DNA of 64,000 bases from Shewanella sediminis HAW-EB3 (GTDB lineage: Bacteria > Pseudomonadota > Gammaproteobacteria > Enterobacterales > Shewanellaceae), in contig NC_009831.1 of assembly GCF_000018025.1 (NCBI RefSeq), forward strand, positions 744,001 through 808,000. Direction: 5' to 3'. Numbering within the stretch: the stretch's first letter is position 1; each line of letters starts with the position of its first letter. The notes beneath the pieces were generated by a model. It had not been told where the DNA came from and ran no database searches. It worked only from the letters and a program-made list of their open reading frames with translations. Of the stretch, positions 1 to 8,690 are shown piece by piece. The position numbers were made by a program, and so were the translations under genes.

Positions 1-11
1 TGAGTGCTAAA

Positions 12-137
12 TTAGTCGATAACCTGAACTTGTGCTTCTAAGGCTGCTTCGACGTAGTAGATCCCACCGCCAACGGCAATGAAAAAGATTGAGGTCCAAA
101 GGATCATTTTAAAGTTTTCGCGAAAGAATTCTAACAT
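12..137 (-). CDS. small single-pass membrane protein, 41 aa
   Basis: A 41-codon frame starting MLEFFRENF, with AGGGGAG (147-153) nine bases before the ATG, which fixes the start. Residues about 12-28 are hydrophobic with a Gly-rich centre (IAVGGGIYYVE), followed by a short tail ending VQVID, so this should be a single-pass inner-membrane peptide with a short charged N-terminus. I do not recognise the family. It is divergent from the zinc genes to its right, and its own upstream partner, if any, is not visible. Short, but the strong ribosome site and membrane-protein composition support it as real. Confidence 0.6.
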   Translation of the reverse strand: MLEFFRENFKMILWTSIFFIAVGGGIYYVEAALEAQVQVID

Positions 138-306
138 GGTCGTTAACTCCCCTGATGGGTATAATTTTAGCATCTGTTATCAATGTATCTGATGCAATAT
201 TAGTCTGTACAGCTTAAATCAGTATTAATTGTTTGCCGAAAACAATCGATCTGGATCACTTTCCTGGGGAGAGCAACTTACCTTTTCTTACATTTATTGT
301 ATCAAT

Positions 307-334
307 AGTTGCCATTTATATTAAAACGGTAACT
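307..334. promoter_or_regulatory. imperfect inverted repeat upstream of the zinc genes
   Basis: AGTTGCC (307-313) and GGTAACT (328-334) form a near-perfect inverted repeat around an A+T-rich 14-base centre, before the first gene of the zinc set. A repressor site, Zur being the natural candidate, would be expected here. The sequence does not match the enterobacterial Zur consensus well, so the assignment rests on position only. Confidence 0.25.
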
Positions 335-416
335 TGACTTAACCTTCTGTTTGCATAAACTTGACCGCGATCTGTTGGTGTTAGTTTTTTCAGTACATTA
401 TCTATGGTGCCTTTTT

Positions 417-704
417 ATGGTGAGAAGTAGCGTAAGACAAGGAGTTGCAATTTGGCTATCAGCCATATTGATCTGCCTGTCGTTTGCCGCTTCAGCACAT
501 AGTGTTCAGCATATTGATGACGGCGCTCAGGGTCACTGTACCCTCTGTTTCCATCAGCATCAGTTAAACAAGTTACTGCCAAGCAGTCTTTTCAATTTTC
601 CTGTCTCAGTTCCAACATTTGAGGTCGTTAGCTATCAAGCCTGCGGGCACCGCGCTGCGCACGTTAACGTCTTTCGAAGTCGAGCCCCTCCGGTTCAGCG
701 GTAA
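417..704 (+). CDS. small exported Cys/His protein of the zinc-uptake cluster
   Basis: Exported or membrane-anchored protein of 95 residues. The second in-frame ATG (417) is preferred because it begins a standard signal peptide (MVRSSVRQ, hydrophobic core, SFAASAHS); an ATG at 351 would add 22 hydrophobic residues ahead of it. Neither start has a strong ribosome site. The mature part has an H-x-x-D-D stretch, then GHCTLCFHQHQ: a CxxC pair followed by histidines, a plausible metal site. Similar small proteins next to znuA in marine gammaproteobacteria are annotated as zinc-uptake 'chaperones'; that name is inference from context. It leads a co-directional run with the His-rich outer-membrane protein, ZnuA-like and ZnuB-like genes. 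Confidence 0.65.
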   Translation: MVRSSVRQGVAIWLSAILICLSFAASAHSVQHIDDGAQGHCTLCFHQHQLNKLLPSSLFNFPVSVPTFEVVSYQACGHRAAHVNVFRSRAPPVQR

Positions 705-826
705 ATCAAATTCAAACCATAGAAGTTTATCGTCTCAAATAATCCATTTTGATTATTGAGCGTTTTTGATTTTGTTCACCTGCCCAAAAAAAGGGCGGGG
801 AACTTTGCTGTATTTTGGAGAAATAA

Positions 827-2014
827 ATGACCGTTTTAAATAATCGCATCACATGCGTGGCCGCCGCGTGCGCCCTGTTTTCGACTTCAGCTTTTGCACA
901 GGACCCATCACTGAGCAACCCTGCGATCAGTGCCGTCCTCGATGGCTACTATCAAAACACCGAGCGTCCTATGGCGGAGCGTGTTGAAGGGTTTGGCTTA
1001 GGGCATACCGAGCTGGCGATGAGCGCCAACATCGATGATATGTTTTATGGCAAATTGACCGCTGTGGTTGAGATGCATGAGGGAGAAACGGAACTGGGCT
1101 TAGAAGAGGCCTTCATTCAGACTCTCGCTATGCCAGGCGGCTTCTCTGTTCGAGCGGGTCGATTCCTCTCTGATGTGGGTTATCTCAATAATCAACATGT
1201 ACATACCGATGCCTTTTCCGATCGACCGGCAGCCTACCGAGCATTCCTGGGCAGCCACTATTTTGATGACGGTGTTCGTCTAACCTACGTCGCGCCGACG
1301 GATATCTATTGGGCGATGGGGATCGAAGCCTTCAAAGGGGACAGCATGCGCGCCGTCGATGAACACGGCGAGCGTGAATTTGAAGAGTTGGGCATCTATA
1401 CTGCTTATACCAAGTTAGGTGGAGATATCGGTGTTAACGGTTCCTGGCAGGCTGGCCTGAGCTATATGCGAAACGAGAATGGCCGCATGACTGCCGATGA
1501 ACATGAGGATCACGCTGAGCTTGAGGATGATGACCATGGTCATGACCACAGCCACAGTGCGAACTATACCGGTGAGAATACCTATATTGCCGATTTCGTC
1601 TATAAATGGGCGCCGAATGGCAACTATAAATATCAGCACCTTACTGTAAGTGGTGAATATTTTAAGGTGACGGACTTCACTCCGTTAGCTCTCGAAGATG
1701 AGCACCTGAGTGAGCACGGTGTCGATGATCAGCAGGGTTGGTATCTCAGCGGTGTTTACCAGTTTTCTCCTAACTGGTCAGCGGGTTTACGTTATGGTGA
1801 AGTCGACACTCAGGAGATGCATGGCGATCACTTCCATGGTCAGAAACTGAAAGAGAGTGAGGTCAGCCTGGCCTGGCATCATAGCCACTTCTCTACAGTG
1901 CGTCTGCAGTACACTAACCAGAAAGGCACTAATTTCGACGGTATCGAAGATGATAACGTCATCACTCTTCAATATGTTATGACTCTGGGGGCTCACGGTG
2001 CGCATCAATTCTAA
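827..2014 (+). CDS. His-rich outer-membrane barrel protein of the zinc cluster
   Basis: 395-residue protein with a signal peptide (cleavage after STSAFA) and alternating-residue beta-strand pattern throughout, as in porin-like barrels. Around residues 225-247 it has an acidic/histidine loop (DEHEDH, DDDHGHDHSHS), with further His clusters near the C-terminus (HGDHFHG, HHSH), all likely to face the outside and capture zinc. No TonB box or plug domain is evident, so it is not ZnuD-like. GGAG lies nine bases before the ATG. Its last 17 bases overlap the start of the ZnuA-like gene, so translation is probably coupled. Role inferred: passage of zinc across the outer membrane when scarce. Confidence 0.7.
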   Translation: MTVLNNRITCVAAACALFSTSAFAQDPSLSNPAISAVLDGYYQNTERPMAERVEGFGLGHTELAMSANIDDMFYGKLTAVVEMHEGETELGLEEAFIQTLAMPGGFSVRAGRFLSDVGYLNNQHVHTDAFSDRPAAYRAFLGSHYFDDGVRLTYVAPTDIYWAMGIEAFKGDSMRAVDEHGEREFEELGIYTAYTKLGGDIGVNGSWQAGLSYMRNENGRMTADEHEDHAELEDDDHGHDHSHSANYTGENTYIADFVYKWAPNGNYKYQHLTVSGEYFKVTDFTPLALEDEHLSEHGVDDQQGWYLSGVYQFSPNWSAGLRYGEVDTQEMHGDHFHGQKLKESEVSLAWHHSHFSTVRLQYTNQKGTNFDGIEDDNVITLQYVMTLGAHGAHQF

Positions 2015-2912
2015 TCTGACTAAAATCGCCGCGCTTGCCTTGATGGCTAGCTACTCCTGTGTCGCGAATGCCGGGCTGAATATTTTTGCCTGTGAGCCTG
2101 AGTATGCGGCTCTTGCGAAAGAGTTAGCGCCCGACGCTAAGATCTATTCTGCGACGACAGCGATGCAAGATCCACATCAGGTGCAAGCCAGACCAAGCCT
2201 AATCGCCAAGATGCGACAAGCGGATCTTGCGGTCTGTGCTGGTGCCGAGCTCGAGGTGGGTTGGTTACCTATGTTGCAGATGAAATCTTCCAACTCTAAG
2301 GTACGCTCTACCGATCTGGGACTCTTCTATGCTGCGGATCAGGTGGAGACATTAGATATGCTTGAGTCTGTCGACCGTAGTATGGGAGATGTACATGCTC
2401 AGGGGAATCCGCATCTGCACTTTTCTCCAGAGCGTGTCTTACAGGTTGCACAGGCATTAACGGATAAGCTGATACAGTTGGATCCCGATTCGAAAGCCGA
2501 ATATCAAACGTCTCTGACTGACTTCAGTGAGAGATGGAGTGAGGCTATCCCTCTGTGGAAAGCGAAGGCGGCTTCTCTGCGAGGTAAGAAAGTGATTGCT
2601 TACCACTCAAGCTTTCGATATCTGTTCAGCTGGGTTGGGATAGAGCAGGTCGCCGATCTGGAGCCAAAACCTGGCCTGCCGCCGAGCAGCAGTCATCTGG
2701 CAAGCCTGCTTAAGCGCACAGAAGCCGGAGATATCATGGCAATTGTCGTGGCATCTTATCAGGATGAGCGTGGCGCTAACTGGTTAGGTGAGAGAGCTAA
2801 TCTGCCCGTTCAGGTCTTACCTATGTCTGTGGGAGGGAATGAACAGAGCCAAGATCTGTTTAGCCTATATGACAGTGTGTTAGATCTCTTGTTGGGCGTT
2901 AAGAGCAAGTAA
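1998..2912 (+). CDS. znuA: zinc ABC transporter substrate-binding protein
   Basis: Periplasmic cluster A-I (ZnuA/TroA-type) binding protein of 304 residues. It starts with GTG inside the end of the preceding gene, with a TCTGGGGG ribosome site just upstream, then a signal peptide ending CVANAG. Conserved metal-ligand contexts are visible: DPHQVQARPS near residue 55, NPHLHFSP near 138, AYHSSFRYLF near 201, and the PGLPPSSSHL loop before the last ligand. It lacks the long His-rich loop of many ZnuA proteins, consistent with that function sitting in the neighbouring outer-membrane protein. The product would deliver zinc to the permease encoded next. No ATPase gene follows. Confidence 0.85.
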   Translation: MRINSNLTKIAALALMASYSCVANAGLNIFACEPEYAALAKELAPDAKIYSATTAMQDPHQVQARPSLIAKMRQADLAVCAGAELEVGWLPMLQMKSSNSKVRSTDLGLFYAADQVETLDMLESVDRSMGDVHAQGNPHLHFSPERVLQVAQALTDKLIQLDPDSKAEYQTSLTDFSERWSEAIPLWKAKAASLRGKKVIAYHSSFRYLFSWVGIEQVADLEPKPGLPPSSSHLASLLKRTEAGDIMAIVVASYQDERGANWLGERANLPVQVLPMSVGGNEQSQDLFSLYDSVLDLLLGVKSK

Positions 2913-3017
2913 ACAGGCTTGTTTTAGTTCAAGTTATCGACGCCTTTGCTTATATCAGGAGCAGAGGTGTCGATATTTATCTCATATACGAGTTACTTCA
3001 ATCAAAGAGAATCAGTT

Positions 3018-3827
3018 ATGTTTGATCTCGATCTGCTCTCGATTTTATTACCGGCCTTTGCCGCCGGAGTATTGGTGTTATCTACCCATGTTGTTCTCGG
3101 GCGTCAGGTATTAAAACGGGGCATCATTTTCATCGATCTGGCTATTGCTCAAGTGGCTGCTCTGGGGGCGATTGTCGCGCACCTGAACCATGATATTGAA
3201 CATCTTCCCTTCTCAAATATCTGGATGCCGGCCCTGTTTGCTTTGGCTGGAGCGGCTTTTATTGCCTGGCTATCTAAACGAATGGCCGATGAGCTGGAAG
3301 CGATAATCGGGTGTTTCTATGTACTCGCTGCCGTGGCTGCCATGCTAATGTTATCTAATGATCCCCATGGCGCAGAGATGCTGAAACAGTTGATGTCTGG
3401 TCAGATCCTCTGGGTAAACTGGTCTCAACTTGTCCTTCCCGCCTCCGTGTCGGCAATCGTGCTGTCTGTGATCTATCTTAGACCCCGACTGCTTGATGGA
3501 AGTGGGTTTTATATTATGTTTGCTCTGGTCATCACCCTCTCTGTCGAACTGGTCGGAGTTTATCTGGTTTTCAGTACCCTTATACTACCCGCACTGGCGG
3601 TTAATAAGTTTGGCAGTAAATACCGTTTAGTCGCGGCTTATCTGGTGGGGCTAACTGGGTATATTTTCGGGTTAGTGCTATCGGCGAGTTTCGATCTGCC
3701 AAGCGGAGCGGCGATAGTCGCAACTCTTGCGGTCAGTGCCATATTGTTCAGGCTGGTGTTGGGGCTATTAAAGCCGAAACAGAGCGGTGGTTCGGATGAG
3801 GCTCAATTCGAATATAACCAAAATTAA
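3018..3827 (+). CDS. znuB: zinc/manganese-type ABC transporter permease
   Basis: Inner-membrane permease of the ABC-3 (ZnuB/MntB) family, 269 residues from the ATG at 3018 (MFDLDLLSILLP), about seven to eight membrane segments. Typical motifs include the early FIDLAIAQVAALGA segment and the late LVFSTLILPALAVNKF segment that contacts the ATPase. A TTG 72 bases upstream is in frame, but its extra residues are not family-like, and AAAGAGA precedes the chosen ATG. It should form the channel for the preceding binding protein. A transporter needs a ZnuC ATPase, and none is encoded before plsC, so the ATPase must be elsewhere or shared. Confidence 0.8.
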   Translation: MFDLDLLSILLPAFAAGVLVLSTHVVLGRQVLKRGIIFIDLAIAQVAALGAIVAHLNHDIEHLPFSNIWMPALFALAGAAFIAWLSKRMADELEAIIGCFYVLAAVAAMLMLSNDPHGAEMLKQLMSGQILWVNWSQLVLPASVSAIVLSVIYLRPRLLDGSGFYIMFALVITLSVELVGVYLVFSTLILPALAVNKFGSKYRLVAAYLVGLTGYIFGLVLSASFDLPSGAAIVATLAVSAILFRLVLGLLKPKQSGGSDEAQFEYNQN

Positions 3828-4055
3828 ACATGTGCCGTTAAACCAGGATTAAGCTTGAGCTTATATACTCTATGTGTGGTGTGAACTCTAATCTGAATTA
3901 AAGTTTAGCCTTGTTTCGTGTGATAGATTTGCCGATTAAATTTTGGTTGTGATTAGGGTGGGATTGGCCTTTCTCAGTCTACATATGTAAACAATATATT
4001 GAGTCGCATCACCTTGCTGGCTATACTGTCGGCACTGATATCAAGGGAGTTAGTT

Positions 4056-4778
4056 GTGCTTTTAATCCTCAGATCGTTGATTTTAGCAGTCATGTTACTG
4101 CTATCATTTGTTTTTGGTGGCCTTTTCTGTTTAATCAGACCGCGTCATCGTGACAATGTACACATGTTCGCTAAAATATTTTCTTTCGCTGCGCCGGTAT
4201 TAGGTATCAAGGTGATTGTTCGTAAACCTGAAGTGAAAACAGAAGAACCGTGTGTCTTTCTTGCTAATCATCAAAATAATTTCGATATGTTCACCCATAC
4301 TGCGGCGGTACCGAAAGGGACGGTGAGCTTAGGCAAAAAAAGTTTAGCCTGGGTGCCATTTTTCGGCCAGATCTACTGGTTGTCCGGTAATATCTTGATC
4401 GACAGAAAGAATCGCAGCAGAGCCTTCGACACCATGGCTCAAACGGCGAAAAAGATAAAAGAGAAGTGTCTCTCTATCTGGATCTTCCCTGAAGGTACAC
4501 GCTCACGAGGCAAAGGCTTGCTACCATTTAAATCGGGTGCCTTTCATACAGCGATAGAAGCCGGGGTTGCTATGGTGCCTGTGCTTGCTTCTAACCAAGG
4601 CCATATAAAACTAAATCGCTGGAATAATGGCGTCGTGATCATAGAGATGATGGATCCTATTGAAACGAAAGGGTTAGCAAAATCTCAAGTCAAAGAGCTT
4701 TCATACAGAATTCATTCGATGATGTCTGCTCGACTGACGCAACTCAACATGGAAGCTACGGCCTTAATGGCTAAGTAA
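4056..4778 (+). CDS. plsC: 1-acyl-sn-glycerol-3-phosphate acyltransferase
   Basis: PlsC-type acyltransferase that converts lysophosphatidate to phosphatidate at the inner membrane in phospholipid synthesis. The family motifs are clear: NHQNNFDMF (HX4D, catalytic) and FPEGTRSRGKG (acyl-acceptor binding), followed by PFKSGAF and a VPV segment. The GTG at 4056 is chosen because AAGGGAG (4043-4049) lies six bases upstream and gives 240 residues, the usual size; an upstream TTG at 3999 would add 19 residues without a ribosome site. The N-terminal hydrophobic segment anchors the protein. It appears to be a single gene, 97 bases before rraB. Confidence 0.9.
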   Translation: MLLILRSLILAVMLLLSFVFGGLFCLIRPRHRDNVHMFAKIFSFAAPVLGIKVIVRKPEVKTEEPCVFLANHQNNFDMFTHTAAVPKGTVSLGKKSLAWVPFFGQIYWLSGNILIDRKNRSRAFDTMAQTAKKIKEKCLSIWIFPEGTRSRGKGLLPFKSGAFHTAIEAGVAMVPVLASNQGHIKLNRWNNGVVIIEMMDPIETKGLAKSQVKELSYRIHSMMSARLTQLNMEATALMAK

Positions 4779-4840
4779 CCTGAACTCGGGTTAAGCATGT
4801 GTTATAGGCAAGTGTATCTCGCATTTTCAATTGTGTTGCG

Positions 4841-4846
4841 TATAAT
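4841..4846 (+). promoter_or_regulatory. -10 element for rraB
   Basis: A perfect TATAAT preceded by GTGTTGCG, 35 bases ahead of the rraB ATG. I could not see a good -35 hexamer at 16-18 bases. Confidence 0.4.
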
Positions 4847-4875
4847 CACACCAGAATTTTTATTGGGAGTTATTC

Positions 4876-5304
4876 ATGTCAATTGATCGTTTACTTAAGG
4901 CACAGAAGCAGGAAAATCTGGAGATTGTTACGGCAATCTTAGATGATGGCTCAAAGCCTGATGCTGAGTACACAATCGAGCATCACTTTTCATCGACTAA
5001 CTTCGACCGCCTGGAGAAAGCGGCGGTTGATGCTTTTAAAGCGGGTTTTGAGGTTAATGATGCCGAAGAGATGGAGCTTGAAGATGGTTCTGTTATCTTC
5101 TGTTTCGATGCTATCGCTCATCATAAGCTTGAAGTGGAAATGTTAGATAAAGCCTGTGAAGCGCTACTCGTGTTGGCTGCGAAGCAGAAAGTTGATTATG
5201 ATGGTTGGGGAACCTTCTTCATCGATGAAGATGGTAACGAATACATTGACGACGATGAATACGTTGACGATGATGAAGAGTTTGAGGAAAAACCTGTTCA
5301 TTGA
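4876..5304 (+). CDS. rraB: ribonuclease E activity regulator RraB
   Basis: 142-residue acidic protein of the RraB (formerly DUF1260) family. The N-terminus [12 protein letters not shown], the central EYTIEHHF region, the YDGWGT motif and the very acidic tail ([19 protein letters not shown]) are typical. RraB binds the C-terminal scaffold of RNase E and changes degradosome make-up and mRNA decay in the cytoplasm. GGGAG lies seven bases before the ATG, a TATAAT sits upstream, and an intrinsic terminator follows within 50 bases, so it is a single-gene transcription unit. Confidence 0.9.
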
Positions 5305-5324
5305 TCGATAGTGATTAATTTAAA

Positions 5325-5351
5325 AGTGCCCATCTCCGATGGGCATTTTTA
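5325..5351 (+). terminator. intrinsic terminator after rraB
   Basis: Stem TGCCCATC (5327-5334) pairs perfectly with GATGGGCA (5338-5345) around a 3-base loop and runs into TTTTTATT. It ends the rraB transcript and may also serve the converging diguanylate cyclase gene. Confidence 0.85.
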
Positions 5352-5404
5352 TTGGGCAGTGTTCTATTATTAGGGTTCTATTTTATTGTTCAATTTCGGC
5401 GAGG

Positions 5405-6376
5405 CTATTCAGCAGAATCCTGGTCGTAAATAACGCAATTATTTCGGCCCGACTCTTTGGCTTGGTACAATGCCCGATCGGCGTAGGCTAACCATTGGCC
5501 ACTGTTTTCAAGCTGATCATTAATATCGCTGATCCCCATACTCACCGTGACTTTTATCGTTTCTTTTTCGAAGACGAGCTCTGATTTTTCAATTTTTTTC
5601 CTCAACCTATCTGCGAAGTTAAGTGCACCCTTGGCACACGTATGAGCAAGTACCACAGAGAACTCTTCCCCTCCGTATCGCCCCGCACAGTCGGTTTCAC
5701 GTAAAGATTGTTTTAGCAGATGGGATATATGTTGGATGACTTTATCACCCGCTAAATGGCCATAGTTGTCGTTGATCTTCTTAAAGTGGTCAATATCAAA
5801 CATGACCAGACTGGTTTTATCGCCGTAACGACTATGTCGGTCAAACTCTTTTTGCATACACATCTGCCAATGGCGACGGTTATGCAGTTGAGTTAAGCCG
5901 TCGGTCTGACTCAAATGCTCTAAACGCTCATTAGCTGCTTTCAGCTGTAATTTATTGATGGCAACATCGGTCACATCATAAACGATCAAACTGATATGGG
6001 TGATCTGTCCGGTTAGTGATGACAGCGGTAATAGAGTGACATTCTGGTACATGAAGTCAGCTCTACCTGTGATAGGGCGGTAGTTTTTAAACTTAAATAC
6101 GTAGGGGCGCTGCTCCCAGCTGATAAAGGCACGATTTTTAAGCAGAAAAACCGATTCCATCTTCTGTTTTAACCAAGAAGCCGGTAGATAATCAAATTGC
6201 TCGAATAGATTAGAGCCCTTGATGGAGTTAGGAGAGACGCCGCTGTGGTTTTCCATAAAGCCATTCCAAAGCTGGATATCAAAATTTCTATCTAATACCA
6301 CCAAGCCAACTTCAATGGTTTGAACCATATCTATCAACCAGTGGAGTTCGTTCATTGCGCTTTGGTCATATGACAT
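5405..6376 (-). CDS. PAS-GGDEF diguanylate cyclase
   Basis: Cytoplasmic protein of 323 residues with no membrane segment. Residues about 10-140 form a PAS-like sensor (IEVGLVVLDRNFDIQLWN at the start) and residues 155-320 form a GGDEF domain with GGEEF at 235-239, the substrate-binding FDIDHFKKINDNYGH segment, and an RETD inhibitory site (226-229) exactly five residues before GGEEF. It should make cyclic-di-GMP from GTP with product inhibition. It is the second gene of a pair, 14 bases after the CheY-like response regulator gene, so that regulator is its likely partner. The PAS ligand is unknown. Confidence 0.85.
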   Translation of the reverse strand: MSYDQSAMNELHWLIDMVQTIEVGLVVLDRNFDIQLWNGFMENHSGVSPNSIKGSNLFEQFDYLPASWLKQKMESVFLLKNRAFISWEQRPYVFKFKNYRPITGRADFMYQNVTLLPLSSLTGQITHISLIVYDVTDVAINKLQLKAANERLEHLSQTDGLTQLHNRRHWQMCMQKEFDRHSRYGDKTSLVMFDIDHFKKINDNYGHLAGDKVIQHISHLLKQSLRETDCAGRYGGEEFSVVLAHTCAKGALNFADRLRKKIEKSELVFEKETIKVTVSMGISDINDQLENSGQWLAYADRALYQAKESGRNNCVIYDQDSAE

Positions 6377-6390
6377 ATGATTGGTCCAAC

Positions 6391-7386
6391 TTATTCAAAC
6401 AGGTAACCGAGCTTAAAATTAAGCGTCGGTAGTGAGTCTTCGGTAAACAACAAGAGAAGATCGCATTGGATATCATGATCTTCGATGCGGTAATTGATCT
6501 CCATTGCCAGAGTGCGGGACCATTTTTCTGAATTATCATGGATCAGGTCATTGACCGTGCAGTGACGTCCAAGTACGACAGGGTGACTCTGGCTGAACTT
6601 CATATGAAGCTGTTCAGATATACCGTTCAAGAAGGCCCCGATAAGGACGTTACCTGTGTCAATCATCACCTCGATTTCGGTATTTCTATCTTCGGGGTTC
6701 GCCAGCCCCATCAACTTTGCCATGTCTTTAAACGAAGAGTCATGAAACAGTAACAGGGCTTCACCCGCCACCCCGGCACCGATAAACCCCTGACATAGGG
6801 CCGAAACGGTGCTGCGCTCTTCGGTGGCCTTGAGCGTCATGGTTAGCTCACTGACTTCGAGCACATTCACGTTGGGAATGGGTAAGAGTACAAATACATC
6901 AAGCAGTTTAGCCAGAAGGTCCGCCGCACGTCCCATAGCGACATTAGCGACCTCCTGACATGCATCTCTAAGATCGACTTCTATCATCGGGCTTTCGTTC
7001 GTCTCTTCGCCCAGAGCGATAGTCAGAATGCCGTACTCTTGCAGAATATTACTGATGGCATCGGCGCTAACCGGCTTTTGAATAAAATCCAGAGCACCTA
7101 AGGCTTTTACACGTTCATGGGCTTTGATTTGAATATCGCCGGAAACGACAATCACCAAGGCTGGAAGATCATCTTGCTGGATGGTTTGCAGCACCTCATA
7201 GCCATCCATTACCGGCATATTAAGGTCGAGAAAAACAACTTCGCCTTTACCGGCACGAATAGCCTCAATGCCTTCGGCACCATTGTTGGCAAAGGTTATT
7301 TCGACATCCCACTCTTTGGGAAGTGTTCGGGCCATCTGCTTTCTGGCCAGTGCAGAGTCATCGCATATGAGTACTGGGATCGGCAT
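6391..7386 (-). CDS. response regulator with CheC/CheX-like output domain
   Basis: 331 residues. Residues 1-120 are a receiver domain with D9/D10, the phosphoacceptor D54 (VFLDLNMPVMDG), S82 and K104 (FIQKPV). Residues about 135-330 resemble CheC/CheX-type phosphatase domains, including an acid-x-x-N motif in MIDTGNVLIGAF. This architecture suggests a regulator that may speed its own or another receiver's dephosphorylation. It shares a transcript with the PAS-GGDEF gene 14 bases downstream, linking the pair to cyclic-di-GMP output. No histidine kinase gene is adjacent. The receiver is certain; the phosphatase activity is inferred from fold similarity. Confidence 0.8.
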   Translation of the reverse strand: MPIPVLICDDSALARKQMARTLPKEWDVEITFANNGAEGIEAIRAGKGEVVFLDLNMPVMDGYEVLQTIQQDDLPALVIVVSGDIQIKAHERVKALGALDFIQKPVSADAISNILQEYGILTIALGEETNESPMIEVDLRDACQEVANVAMGRAADLLAKLLDVFVLLPIPNVNVLEVSELTMTLKATEERSTVSALCQGFIGAGVAGEALLLFHDSSFKDMAKLMGLANPEDRNTEIEVMIDTGNVLIGAFLNGISEQLHMKFSQSHPVVLGRHCTVNDLIHDNSEKWSRTLAMEINYRIEDHDIQCDLLLLFTEDSLPTLNFKLGYLFE

Positions 7387-7796
7387 TATTCTTTTAACAT
7401 CCTAATTTGCTCATATATTCAAGATAACACTTATTATTGAACTCGGTTGTTCAAATGATGAATTATGGGGCAGTAATTATTTTTATTTTTTGAGGCTCAA
7501 CTCTTTTCGAACTATTTCAATGTGCTGAGTTCGGCGAGGATATTGCTATGTTTTATGGCTCAAGCCAGCGAAAATTCTCTATATCTATCCGTGAGGCCTT
7601 GAACAATTTCGCGATTTATCAATTCATGGGGAAACCCAGATCACCATTGTCTATCACTCTATGTGTAAATAGTAAATCAGAGTGCCATTTTTTTGACTGA
7701 AGTCAAACTTTCCCTATATGTTATCGCTATTAGTTAAATATTCCAAATATGTTAACCTTCAACTCTGGACAGACCAGTTTGAGCTGAGAGGATGAG
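7387..7796. other. intergenic region, no gene seen
   Basis: 410 bases between the divergent response regulator and crotonase genes. It is A+T-rich with several stops in every frame. It must hold both promoters, but I see no convincing -35/-10 pair or operator. Confidence 0.5.
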
Positions 7797-8633
7797 ATGG
7801 CAAGGAAGTATATTAAGTTACAAATAGTTAATGGAGTGGCACAAGTCGTTATAGATCGACCAGATAAATATAACGCGCTTAACTTCGCTATGTTTAAGGA
7901 GTTGGACGATGTTATCTCTGAGTTGAGAAAAGAGCTGACGGTTAGAGTGGTGATCTTATCGGGGGCTGGCGGAAACTTCAGTTCCGGTCTCGATGTGAAA
8001 AGTGTCATTCAATCGCCAATTCAGCCGGTCAAACTACTGTTCAAGTGGTTACCCGGCAATGCAAATTTGGCTCAAAGGGTCTCCTTCGGTTGGCGAAATT
8101 TACCTATTCCGGTGATTGCCGTTTTAGAGGGGTGTTGTTTTGGTGGAGGAATGCAGATCGCGCTAGGCGCGGATATTCGTATTGCGGCTGAAGATGCCCG
8201 GTTATCGATCATGGAGGCTAAGTGGGGCTTAGTACCTGATATGGCAGGCTTAGTGTCTCTCAGAGAGCTGGTAGGTAAAGATCAGGCTCTGCTCTTAACT
8301 ATGACCGCTAAAATCATGTCGGCCCGTGAGTCTCTCGATAAGGGCCTCATTACTGAGATTGATAGCGAGCCCATGCAGAGAGCCTTGGCGCTAGCCAGCG
8401 AGATAGCCAACACATCACCGGATGCCAATGCGGCAATCAAGATGAGCATTAACCGCAGCTGGGGAGCGAGTGTCAGAAGTTTACTGTCCCGTGAATCTAT
8501 CAGTCAGGTAAGGCTACTTTTAGGCGGTAATCGGATCATTGCGGCAAAGAGACAATCTCATAAAGCCAAGTCTGAAGCTGATGCTAGGTCTGGCAGTAAA
8601 CCAGAGTACAAACAACGACAAGCATGGTGGTAA
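7797..8633 (+). CDS. enoyl-CoA hydratase/isomerase (crotonase) family protein
   Basis: 278 residues of the crotonase superfamily, which acts on acyl-CoA thioesters in the cytoplasm. Visible features are the N-terminal VVIDRPDKYNALN, the first oxyanion-hole strand GNFSSGLDVKS, the second GCCFGGGMQIALGADIRIA, and IMEAKWGLVPDMAG where acidic catalytic residues sit. The family cannot be narrowed to a substrate; this full-length form resembles those annotated only as 'crotonase/enoyl-CoA hydratase family'. GAGAGGATG precedes the ATG. The last 30 residues are basic and low in complexity. It is a single gene, with no fatty-acid oxidation genes adjacent. Confidence 0.8.
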   Translation: MARKYIKLQIVNGVAQVVIDRPDKYNALNFAMFKELDDVISELRKELTVRVVILSGAGGNFSSGLDVKSVIQSPIQPVKLLFKWLPGNANLAQRVSFGWRNLPIPVIAVLEGCCFGGGMQIALGADIRIAAEDARLSIMEAKWGLVPDMAGLVSLRELVGKDQALLLTMTAKIMSARESLDKGLITEIDSEPMQRALALASEIANTSPDANAAIKMSINRSWGASVRSLLSRESISQVRLLLGGNRIIAAKRQSHKAKSEADARSGSKPEYKQRQAWW

Positions 8634-8690
8634 GCCTGAGTATAGGGCTGCGAAAAGCGGCTTGTTACTGATCAAACCTGATCATTTGGG

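Noticed and set aside
300..826. Zur-type operator before the zinc genes
   Set aside because: Inverted repeats at 307-334 and about 735-759 are present, but neither matches the known Zur consensus well enough to name.
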